This document shows positions 7,901 through 14,422 of a stretch of DNA of 64,000 bases, piece by piece. The notes beneath the pieces are model-generated. The model was not told the origin of the DNA, did not search any database, and saw only the letters and a list, made by a program, of their open reading frames with translations. The position numbers and the translations under genes are program-made. This DNA is from Shewanella sp. UCD-KL12. GTDB lineage: Bacteria; Pseudomonadota; Gammaproteobacteria; Enterobacterales; Shewanellaceae. Location of the stretch: positions 310,001 to 374,000 of the forward strand of contig NZ_MPHJ01000002.1 in assembly GCF_001957125.1 (NCBI RefSeq), given 5' to 3'. Each line of letters begins with the position of its first letter. The stretch's first letter is position 1.

Positions 7901-10013
7901 CCATCATACGAATTTCGAGATCTGGCGTAGGGGCATGTTTACGTGCTACTTCAAATGCATCGACAATATAGAAGTGGATATTGTTTTCACGAATATACTG
8001 TCGGGCTGTAGCTGGGATCTCTTTCCACACCTGCTCTGGAGTATGGTGGGTTTGTAAGATGAAGGTGCCATCTTTTTGAAGGCCAGCGAGCGGGTTAGTG
8101 TGCATAAACACCTTATGATCTGGTGATAGCACTACCTCCACTTGCTGTAGCTCGGCGTTGGTTAATTTGATTGGGTCTGGCGAAAGCGTGATAAAGAAGT
8201 TAGTGGGGGCACCACTTTTTTCTGAGCCATATTTAGGCATAGACTTGGAGTGTAAGCCCAGTGCCCCAGAGAGGATATCGGTGAGCAGCTTACCTGTTGC
8301 GATTGTGCCGTAACCCCCTACAGAGTGGAAGCGGATGCGCATAGCGCTGTCTGGTAGCAAATTAGGGTTCGCACCCACTTCTAGTGCCATCAGCTCTGTG
8401 CCTGGATAGGCTTGACGTAAGCGGTTTTGAACAAGCTCTAACTCGCCCTTGGCATTTTCATCGAAGAAGGTCGTACCCACATAGAAGAATGGCTTAGTCG
8501 CCTTGGCGTACATGTTATCGAATACGGCAATAAGGTGCGCAGGTTGTAGATCGTGACCACCTAAACCGAAGATGCCTGTGCTTAACTGAGGCAGCTTTTT
8601 AAGGGGCATGATACCTGGATGACGTACTTGGTCGGCATTTTCACGGGCTTTCATCAATGAACGAGACACGCTTTCAGTCAGGCGAGTCTCATCACAACGC
8701 TCGAGAACGGTGACTGACTTTTTACCTGCTAGCTTCTCAATGAGCTTAGCTTCTGGGAATGGGTAAAGCTGCTTAAGTGAAAGTACGCCTACTTTTTTAC
8801 CTTGGCCGCGCAGGTATGTCGCAACAGCTTCGGCGTCATCGGTGACTGAACCTAGCCCGATGACGACATGCTCTGCATCTTCACACATAAACTCCATAAC
8901 AGGTTCATAGTGACGACCGGATAGCTCACCATATTCCGCCATCGCTTGTTCGATAAACTGCGGTACATCGCTGAGAAAGTGAGTGCGGTGATCGACAATA
9001 CCGGCTTGATAATCTGGTTGGTTTTGCACGCCGCCAGTTAACCCTGGGTTATGGGTATCTACCAATGCGGGGACGCGCTGGCGAGTGTCTTTCTCGTAGG
9101 CATTTAACCAAGCGCGGCGCCACTTGTTTTGCAGCTCTGTTGGCACCAACGTTTTGGTCGCTTCAATGAGCTTACCGCTGCTGTCTGTTTCGACTTGCTC
9201 ACTGTTATTATCAAGGTAGGCTTGAAGTTCAGTCAGTTTTTCAGGCCAGAACTCATCTTGATTTTGCCCGATAAAGTGATTCAGTTGCCATACACGGCCC
9301 TTAGCACCATAAAGTAAGCGTTGAGCTTCTGTTGGGGCGGGGATACGATCGCTGGGATCGCCAAGGAACTGCTTCAGTAGTTCAGGCTCTGGCAGTTGTA
9401 CTTTGCTTTGAATGTGGCTGGTGGCAAAGCCATCCATGGTATTCGCCACTGGGATCAATGACTGGGCGCTCACTTTATAGGAGATAGCCGCCATATCGGC
9501 CGCTTCTTGGGCGTTACTGGCAAATAGGGTGGTGTAGCCAGCCGAGAGTAAGGCATAGACATCATCGTGACCTGCCATTACGTTCAGTGAATGGCGAGAC
9601 ACGGATCGCGCTGCAACGTGTAATACAAACCCTGCAGTCTTCTTACCAACAGTGACGTAATGTGACTCTAGGGCGTAGAGAATACCTTGGCTCGATGACG
9701 CATTGGAGATATATTTCCCGCCTGTTAAGGCTGCGGCTAATGCGCCACTTTGCGCTGAGTGTTCCCCTTCTGGCTCGAAGAAGAAAGGGTGATTCCCCCA
9801 GACGTTGCAACCACCTTGGGCGCGAAACTCTTCATAGATCTCGGAGATCTCTGTCGATGGGGTGATGGGGTAGCCAATTACACCGCCACAGACATAGTTC
9901 ATGACATGCGCAACGGCACCATTTCCGTGGATGACGGTATCTAAACCTGGGTATTGGTTAGGCTTGCACGTTTGTTTGTTACTTTGGCTGCTCTTTTGAT
10001 CAGATGAAGACAT
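4965..10013 (-). CDS. Giant pyruvate:ferredoxin oxidoreductase-like 2-oxoacid oxidoreductase
   Basis: This 1682-aa single chain carries all PFOR modules: the N-terminal pyrimidine-binding domain (IGYPITPSTE), a transketolase C-like domain, the gamma domain (HSVGGYGTIATGKLL, about 570-720), a two-cluster ferredoxin domain (CTGCMECTIACP near 851; CTGCMECVDVCG near 984) and the TPP domain (GACRGCGE near 1059, GGDGATYDIG near 1248, YTPCMGEHG). It should oxidise pyruvate or another 2-oxoacid with CoA. Usual single-chain PFORs are about 1170-1230 aa. The surplus includes a coiled-coil insertion in the TPP domain (about 1090-1160) and a C-terminal one-cluster ferredoxin-like module with C1611, C1614, C1617 and C1667. 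It is the first gene of the operon, with AGGAA upstream of the ATG. Substrate and direction are not readable from sequence. Confidence 0.9.
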   Translation of the reverse strand: MSSSDQKSSQSNKQTCKPNQYPGLDTVIHGNGAVAHVMNYVCGGVIGYPITPSTEISEIYEEFRAQGGCNVWGNHPFFFEPEGEHSAQSGALAAALTGGKYISNASSSQGILYALESHYVTVGKKTAGFVLHVAARSVSRHSLNVMAGHDDVYALLSAGYTTLFASNAQEAADMAAISYKVSAQSLIPVANTMDGFATSHIQSKVQLPEPELLKQFLGDPSDRIPAPTEAQRLLYGAKGRVWQLNHFIGQNQDEFWPEKLTELQAYLDNNSEQVETDSSGKLIEATKTLVPTELQNKWRRAWLNAYEKDTRQRVPALVDTHNPGLTGGVQNQPDYQAGIVDHRTHFLSDVPQFIEQAMAEYGELSGRHYEPVMEFMCEDAEHVVIGLGSVTDDAEAVATYLRGQGKKVGVLSLKQLYPFPEAKLIEKLAGKKSVTVLERCDETRLTESVSRSLMKARENADQVRHPGIMPLKKLPQLSTGIFGLGGHDLQPAHLIAVFDNMYAKATKPFFYVGTTFFDENAKGELELVQNRLRQAYPGTELMALEVGANPNLLPDSAMRIRFHSVGGYGTIATGKLLTDILSGALGLHSKSMPKYGSEKSGAPTNFFITLSPDPIKLTNAELQQVEVVLSPDHKVFMHTNPLAGLQKDGTFILQTHHTPEQVWKEIPATARQYIRENNIHFYIVDAFEVARKHAPTPDLEIRMMGIAFIGALSGHADQVTGDTDPKQMLERIEKQINKKFGAKGEKIVAGNMAVISDGIEATQAVNYADFSDDIPEPAVSSCAKKQEQNQASCGLFDQSYFNNIAGEKYIDGTIGDAPVIPGSGMFIPPSSAITKDKGLFRLNVPKFDPDSCTGCMECTIACPDGAIPNGVYELHDLLTYALNKLEIPPAQLVQAKSQIQPICDGIRHHYRNLAKGESPTLPQIVATVVDKMSFTGPAVKHIAGLCVVLETIPMSFTKPFFDAMENDVPGTGGLFSLAVDPSKCTGCMECVDVCGPKSLSKARQTTELSNQVQQHFDTLAELPNTPIRFLEQATQSAGEAKRLLLDRNNYYAMSSGHGACRGCGEVTALRLVTSINRALQQQRYKAHIEQLEQFIEQLEAKQETLLAEKTVDSRDPHRLERIEQTIKLLDKRLYLFEQGPTGNGPSDALIANATGCSSVYASTFPSNPYQDPWINSLFQDTPAIAKGLFEGEVVNQLAQIKAVRSAKLDINDQYDPQVHDEQLKYLEWTGLSDSELALLPTVFSVGGDGATYDIGFGALSRLLTTSTPVKVLVLNTGSYSNTGGQASTSSFTGQDSDLSRVGKAHSGKQEVRKELGIIASFHPKVLVIQTSTALQGHFMSSLMEYVNYQDAPALLDVYTPCMGEHGIADDASTRHSRLAVESRMNPVFVHDPRKGETLAERFSLDGNPEVTQDWATQTITYVDSDGMTQLKQVPFTPADFALFEGRFKKQFRTISANDDVVEIADYLELSQTERADKTPVIWATDKKQQLIQLGIVDSLVALCEERLRNWRMLQQLSGQYVKQLELGYQQQLEQWRQRYDQAMEAKEATIDNMANGLAELAMTANSFAPDSRAADNRIAVTQLDSSTSGSSSPAAGNQPIVVINEDEKAECNDCKSCYQQVSELFEKTTIIDNGEAKVVAQVIPGAVDSVTLTDDLIRRAERIVDECDAEIIHFNAPVKVGV

Positions 10014-10887
10014 AACTTGATGTTCCTAAATTTAATTAGGCTAGTTAAGTCGTCTATGATATGTGATCAATTATCCATTGGATCTGCATAAAACGCCGTT
10101 GGCGCTAACTTAAAAGACGTACCTTAGCTTTGGCCTAAAAGGTGGTTGAGATACCTAAAATGCAGGTACACAAAAAGAGGTATGCATCAGATACTACATC
10201 AGGTTTAGAGAATGAAAACGTGGCTTAGATCACGAATTTAATGTGAATCCACTTAAAAGCATCAGTGCTTAAGTTCATGAAAATTAAATAGAATCATATT
10301 GATAGTGTTATCATCGAGAGTATCATTTTGATAGCTTTTTTATCATAGTAATTACTATCGATAATCATGCTCATTTACGTTTTTTTGCTGGTTTTCACAA
10401 GGTGAAATAACGGGCTTAAATTTTTTCGTTTAAGTCGTTACAGCTCATGAACTTACAATTGATACAGTCATTAAAGTGACTAGCTACCTGCATATCATTC
10501 ATTGTTTATCACTTCTTGATTAATAATCGGCATTGCTCTGTGATTGATACACATTATTTTAGGGGTAACTGAACTAGTCTGAAGTAGGTAAAATCATGAG
10601 GTAAAGCTGATTAAATTTAAATTAATCTGTTAGATACCTTAAATTAATGATTTATAACTATATGTATTTAAAGTTTATTTGTTTGAAGTTGTGGTGTTTA
10701 TTACTGTTATTGTGGGTATCTTGTTGTGATGGAAATAACCTGGTGATTATATTCTGTTGTCAGCCCTAAGTATTGGTGCTCTAATCGCAATGTATCAATT
10801 ACTTAGAGGTTTTAAACTTAAAATGGATGACCCACGAAGTCGACTGACAATGTTATTTTGCTACCAATACCAGGAGCTTAATTCATC
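10014..10887. other. Long divergent intergenic region
   Basis: These 874 bp separate the start of the PFOR operon from the TerC gene. The stretch is A+T rich and has no credible coding frame. It holds the ribosome site of the PFOR gene near its left end, a cluster of dyads at 10308-10376 (listed separately), and AGGAG before the TerC start. I looked for a yybP-ykoY (manganese) riboswitch, which precedes some TerC-family genes, and could not see its conserved core. Clear -35/-10 pairs could not be assigned. Confidence 0.6.
10308..10376. promoter_or_regulatory. Cluster of TGATA/TATCA dyads
   Basis: Within about 70 bp lie TGATA-GTGT-TATCA, TATCA-TTT-TGATA and the perfect 14-bp palindrome ATAGTAATTACTAT (10345-10358), followed by GATAATCATG. 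Several overlapping dyads of one motif suggest a regulator-binding region for the PFOR operon, the TerC gene or both. The regulator is not identified; a Fur-like site was considered, but the match is poor. Confidence 0.4.
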
Positions 10888-11697
10888 ATGTTAGAACTCT
10901 TCCTACTACCTGAAACTTGGATTGTATTCGCCACCCTGTTTGCACTGGAAATAGTCTTAGGTGTCGATAACTTAGTCTTTATTTCGGTGCTTTGTGAGCG
11001 TTTGCCCAAAGAGAAGCGCGAGCTGGCACGTAACTTAGGCATATCATTAGCTGTACTATCTCGTATCGCTTTGGTCTTTTCGATTAGTTGGATAATGACA
11101 CTCACTAAGCCGTTATTAACCTTGGCTGGAATGACCTTTACCGGTAGCGAGTTAATTTTAATTTTGGGTGGTCTATTTTTGCTACTCAAGAGCTTAAAGG
11201 AGCTTTGGTCTTGGCTAGTGAGTCATTCTGAAGTGAATCAATCTAACTATGCTAAAACAGGTTTAGTGGTGATTTTATTGCAGATCGTTGCTGTAGATGC
11301 AGTGTTTTCTATGGACTCAGTGATCACTGCGGTGGGGCTTACTAATGAAGTGCCTATCATGGTTGCAGCTATCTTATCCTCTGCAGTTGTGATGGTATTG
11401 ATTGCTGGTAAGATCAATAACTTGATTCTAGCTTATCCAGGTTTTAAAACCTTGGCGCTACTCTTCCTCGTTTTATTAGGAGGACTATTGATAGCGGAAG
11501 GTTTTGGTGTGCATGTGAATAAGGGTTATGTGTACTTCGCCATGGCTTTTGGTCTAATCACAGAGCTTTGTCATGTGTTATTAAAAAACAAGCAAGGCAA
11601 GCGGTTACTGATTAAGGCCAAGTTCAAAGCTAAGGTTAAAGCTGGTGTAAAAGTTAAAGCTAAAGCACTCGATGTTAATAAAGCTATTGAAGCTTAA
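10888..11697 (+). CDS. TerC-family integral membrane protein
   Basis: The 269-aa product has about seven hydrophobic helices and the TerC-family acidic membrane motifs ALEIVLGVDNLVF near residue 20 and VDAVFSMDSVITAVG near 140. TerC/Alx relatives are linked to tellurite resistance, manganese export and loading of secreted metalloenzymes. The C terminus, past residue 235, is a lysine/alanine-rich cytosolic tail (repeated KAKVKAG-like units), which looks lineage-specific. AGGAG precedes the ATG by ten bases. The gene is monocistronic, ended by a strong terminator. The exact ion handled is unknown. Confidence 0.88.
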   Translation: MLELFLLPETWIVFATLFALEIVLGVDNLVFISVLCERLPKEKRELARNLGISLAVLSRIALVFSISWIMTLTKPLLTLAGMTFTGSELILILGGLFLLLKSLKELWSWLVSHSEVNQSNYAKTGLVVILLQIVAVDAVFSMDSVITAVGLTNEVPIMVAAILSSAVVMVLIAGKINNLILAYPGFKTLALLFLVLLGGLLIAEGFGVHVNKGYVYFAMAFGLITELCHVLLKNKQGKRLLIKAKFKAKVKAGVKVKAKALDVNKAIEA

Positions 11698-11745
11698 ACC
11701 AAGTTTGATAAGCCAGCTTATGGGTTAATCTAAAACCTCTTAGCC

Positions 11746-11777
11746 AAAAAAGGAGCGGTATTACCGCTCCTTTTTTA
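11746..11777 (+). terminator. Intrinsic terminator after TerC
   Basis: The stem GGAGCGG-TATTA-CCGCTCC is flanked by six A on the left and six T on the right, 50 bases after the TerC stop codon. It is a textbook intrinsic terminator and could also work on the minus strand. Confidence 0.92.
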
Positions 11778-11810
11778 TTTATGCTTTACCTGTGTTTATC
11801 TTATTGCTTT

Positions 11811-12095
11811 TAATACCAGTTGTATTAAAAGTTTGACCATTCAGCGGGAATTAAAAGCCCTGTAGGCGAGATGGGCGATTGAAGCTAATAGTTATTCTAT
11901 ATCGAAAACGCTCATCGAAGTATAAAGGGCTTTGCCATTGCTTTGAACATCAGCCGCACTACGTGAACGTCTTAGACTTCCCACTTCTGCTTTGCATTAG
12001 CTCAAAAGGGAATAACCATTTGCTCACTAATGCGCCTTGAATTGAAAAGCCTAAGGCGCTCTGAATTGCTTAAATACTTAATGCAATTGGTATAA
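11811..12095 (+). mobile_element. MITE-like two-hairpin repeat, diverged copy
   Basis: This non-coding element is bounded by ATACCAGTTGTAT (11813-11825) and by AATTGGTATAA on the right. It shares with the copies at 12896 and 46005 the start CCATTCAGCG, the internal GTTATTCTA, the block CTCAAAAGGGAATAACCATT and GCGCCTTGAATT, but most of the sequence between differs. Its left half can still fold (AAAAGCCCT with AGGGCTTT; GATGGGCG with CGCTCATC), as can its right half (CGTCTTAG with CTAAGGCG). It starts just after the TerC terminator and ends about 3 bases beyond the lipoprotein stop codon. It has no transposase; if mobile it would need one supplied in trans. Confidence 0.65.
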
Positions 12096-12097
12096 GG

Positions 12098-12364
12098 TTA
12101 CTCAATAATCTGTTTTGTTACTGACTTAGTAACCCAGCTACCTGATTGATAAACTTGTTTATATGTTGACCTTACATTCTCTCTCGTTTGAGTTACCGAC
12201 TGGCTATCGCCCTCTTGAGGAGGAGCCGGGAGGTTATGATGGCTATAAGCTGCAACCGTTTTTTTTGGGGAGGTGTTATGGCTTTTTAGAAGATGGTCAT
12301 CATCTGTCAATGTGCAGCTAGTGAGTAACGTAAAAGTGCTGAGGTATACCAGTGAGGCTCTCAT
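12098..12364 (-). CDS. Small putative lipoprotein
   Basis: The 88-aa product starts with a short signal sequence ending in a plausible lipobox, LLTSC, so the mature protein would be a lipid-anchored envelope protein of about 72 residues. The rest is polar, with no domain I recognise. AAAAGGA precedes the ATG at good spacing, which supports it as a real gene. Its stop codon lies immediately beside the right end of the neighbouring repeat, so the repeat may serve as its 3' boundary. Confidence 0.6.
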   Translation of the reverse strand: MRASLVYLSTFTLLTSCTLTDDDHLLKSHNTSPKKTVAAYSHHNLPAPPQEGDSQSVTQTRENVRSTYKQVYQSGSWVTKSVTKQIIE

Positions 12365-12623
12365 GATTCAAAGTCCTTTTATAAAATCATAAAGTCTATG
12401 CTACTTATCTTTGATCGGTTATTTCAACCTTTTTGGTGTTTTAACTTGTATCAGGGCGCTATAACTTAAGTATTTGATTTCAATTCTGGTTCGCATCACA
12501 TAGGGTTGACGATTCACAATAAAGGCTCATTATAGGATTAGATATCCAGCCTGTTCTGCTATCTGCTTTTGTAGATGTTAGCGTTAGTGCATTAAGGGAA
12601 TACATTTAGATGGAGAAGGGATA

Positions 12624-12854
12624 GTGACAGATGCCAAACTTATCTTAATCCTTAAGTGCTGCATCTCTGTGGGCATTTGCTTAATCCTACTCGGGATCTA
12701 CTTTCATAACTTTAGTGAAAGTATAGAAGCCATGGGCGTAACAGGTATCATCATTAGCGCCATGTGTGTGGCTTTTGGCATGGCATTATCCTTACCCACT
12801 AAAATGTATTTGACCTTTATCCTGGTAAAACGGGAAGCTGAAAAACAAGAGTAG
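12624..12854 (+). CDS. Small two-helix inner-membrane protein
   Basis: The 76-aa product has two hydrophobic helices (about residues 5-26 and 38-60) joined by a short polar loop, and a charged C terminus (KREAEKQE). It starts with GTG and has GGAGAAGGG in front at suitable spacing. I do not recognise a family. It lies between two copies of the repeat element and has no obvious operon partner. Confidence 0.6.
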   Translation: MTDAKLILILKCCISVGICLILLGIYFHNFSESIEAMGVTGIIISAMCVAFGMALSLPTKMYLTFILVKREAEKQE

Positions 12855-12895
12855 TCAGTGTTGGGACTAATGAATTCGAACATTGCAACTGACTA

Positions 12896-13164
12896 TAATA
12901 CCAATCGGTATAAAGATGTGGCCATTCAGCGAGAGTTTAGCGCTTGTGAGACAAGGCAACGAGTGAGAGACATAGTTATTCTACGTTTAAGCTCGTTAAC
13001 GCAGTATCAGAAGTGCTAAAACTCGCCTTCTAGGAGTTTTTTTGGCAGCCTACTTCTGTGTTGAATAAGCTCAAAAGGGATCACCATTCCCTCACTCATT
13101 CGCCTTGAATTAAGCCGCCAAAAATAACTCTGAACTGACTACTTTCTTATACCGCTTGGTATAA
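12896..13164 (+). mobile_element. MITE-like two-hairpin repeat, plus orientation
   Basis: The element is bounded by ATACCAATCGGTAT (12898-12911) and ATACCGCTTGGTAT (13149-13162), near-palindromic ends that are also inverted relative to each other; the span between outer ends is 265 bp. The copy at 46007-46271 has the same 265-bp length in the opposite orientation, and by eye about four-fifths of bases match. The left half can pair GCGAGAGTTTAGCGCTT with AAGTGCTAAAACTCGC; the right half can pair GAGTTTTTTTGGC with GCCAAAAATAACTC. There is no coding frame of note. The 230 bp between it and the transporter gene holds nothing I can identify. Confidence 0.75.
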
Positions 13165-13394
13165 TACTTGTGACTAAATCTATAGTTATGCGCTAAAAGC
13201 TGAGGTAAGATGCAAGCGATATTAAAGATAACTTTCTAGATGATTTTCTAGGTAATCTAGGTATGGTTATCTTGCTTTAATATGGGATTTTCGTCTGCGC
13301 CATCTCTCTTGATGTGTGCTCAATGGCATTCAATGCAAAAGCCCTATTTTTTCCCTTTCGTCAGTTCGATTTCAAGTCTAAAAGTGAGTTGTTG

Positions 13395-14258
13395 ATGCGT
13401 GCAGAGTTGTACCTACTTGTCGCCACCTTGTTGGCTGCGCTAGGTTGGATTGCCTCAAAACTAGTTGTTTTGGAGATGCCGGGTGAGGCATTTATTGCTG
13501 TAAGATTTTTGCTTGCTAGCCTAGTTTTATTGCCATTTTGCTATAAGCAGATGCGCAAGTTAAGCCTGCGGCAGGTACTATTAGCTTGTGGAGTAGGCGT
13601 GTTTCTTGGGCTTGCACTGCAAGTTTGGGTTTATGCAGTCTCTATCAGCGCGAGTTTGTCGGAAGGCGCTTTTATCATGAGTTTGGCGATGATTATAGCG
13701 CCTATGACTTCATGGTTGCTGTTCCAATTAAGGCCAAGCAGAGCATTTTGGCTGGCACTGCCTGTTAGTATTGTCGGCATGATGTTGTTGACTTTAGGTG
13801 ATGGTTGGCATCTCGATGAAAGCCAGCTCTATTTTCTCTTAGCGGCTGCATTGCTCTCAGTTCACTTCGTGTTAAACAAAAGGATTAGCAGCCAGTTAAC
13901 ACCGTTGGTTTCAATCTGCTTGCAGATGTTTATGGTCGGTGTTGTGGGGTTAATCTATGTGGCATATACCCAGAACTTTAACTTCGAATACAGCCATAGC
14001 TTACTGTTTTGGTTTACGGTTTCGACTATTTTTGCCACTTCGATACGCTACTTGCTGCAAACGATGGGGCAATATTCTGTGAAAATGGAAACAGCCGCTT
14101 TGATAATGATCTTAGAGCCAATCTGGACCATGATGTTAAGTGTCTCTATGTTAGGGGAGACACTAGAGGCGCAAAAGGCGTTAGGTGGTGGGGTAATATT
14201 CTTATCTTTGTTCCTCTATATTAAGCTCTCTAGGCGCTATGCAATAGCCGCAAAGTAA
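13395..14258 (+). CDS. EamA/DMT-family transporter
   Basis: The 287-aa product has about ten hydrophobic helices arranged as two EamA repeats, the usual size for the drug/metabolite transporter superfamily. Family members export amino acids, metabolites or drugs; the substrate cannot be read from sequence. In-frame ATG codons at 13314 and 13323 would add up to 27 polar residues; I prefer the ATG at 13395 (MRAELYLLVAT) because helix one then starts near the N terminus, as usual in the family. It is monocistronic, with a strong hairpin behind it. Confidence 0.8.
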   Translation: MRAELYLLVATLLAALGWIASKLVVLEMPGEAFIAVRFLLASLVLLPFCYKQMRKLSLRQVLLACGVGVFLGLALQVWVYAVSISASLSEGAFIMSLAMIIAPMTSWLLFQLRPSRAFWLALPVSIVGMMLLTLGDGWHLDESQLYFLLAAALLSVHFVLNKRISSQLTPLVSICLQMFMVGVVGLIYVAYTQNFNFEYSHSLLFWFTVSTIFATSIRYLLQTMGQYSVKMETAALIMILEPIWTMMLSVSMLGETLEAQKALGGGVIFLSLFLYIKLSRRYAIAAK

Positions 14259-14325
14259 ACCTGATATAAGCTCATTACTCGTATCAATGCTTGTTAGCAA
14301 CACAGGTTTAAAATATCTAGGATTT

Positions 14326-14363
14326 TTCTATTTTCCCTTTATTGAAGGGGAAAATAGAATTTT
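14326..14363 (+). terminator. Terminator after the EamA transporter
   Basis: The 12-bp perfect stem TTCTATTTTCCC / GGGAAAATAGAA with a 10-base loop is followed by TTTT, about 70 bases after the transporter stop codon and before the next gene. Confidence 0.8.
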
Positions 14364-14422
14364 CATAAGATCCAATCCTCTGAAACTCATATTGTTTTTC
14401 CTATCAACAAAAGGAAATTGAT

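Noticed and set aside
10055..10072. FNR or CRP site upstream of the PFOR operon
   Set aside because: TTGATCACATATCAT has the right half-sites for FNR but a spacer of five rather than four bases, and the CRP match is only one half-site.
10560..10887. yybP-ykoY manganese riboswitch upstream of terC
   Set aside because: The conserved core of that riboswitch could not be found; only A+T-rich sequence is present.
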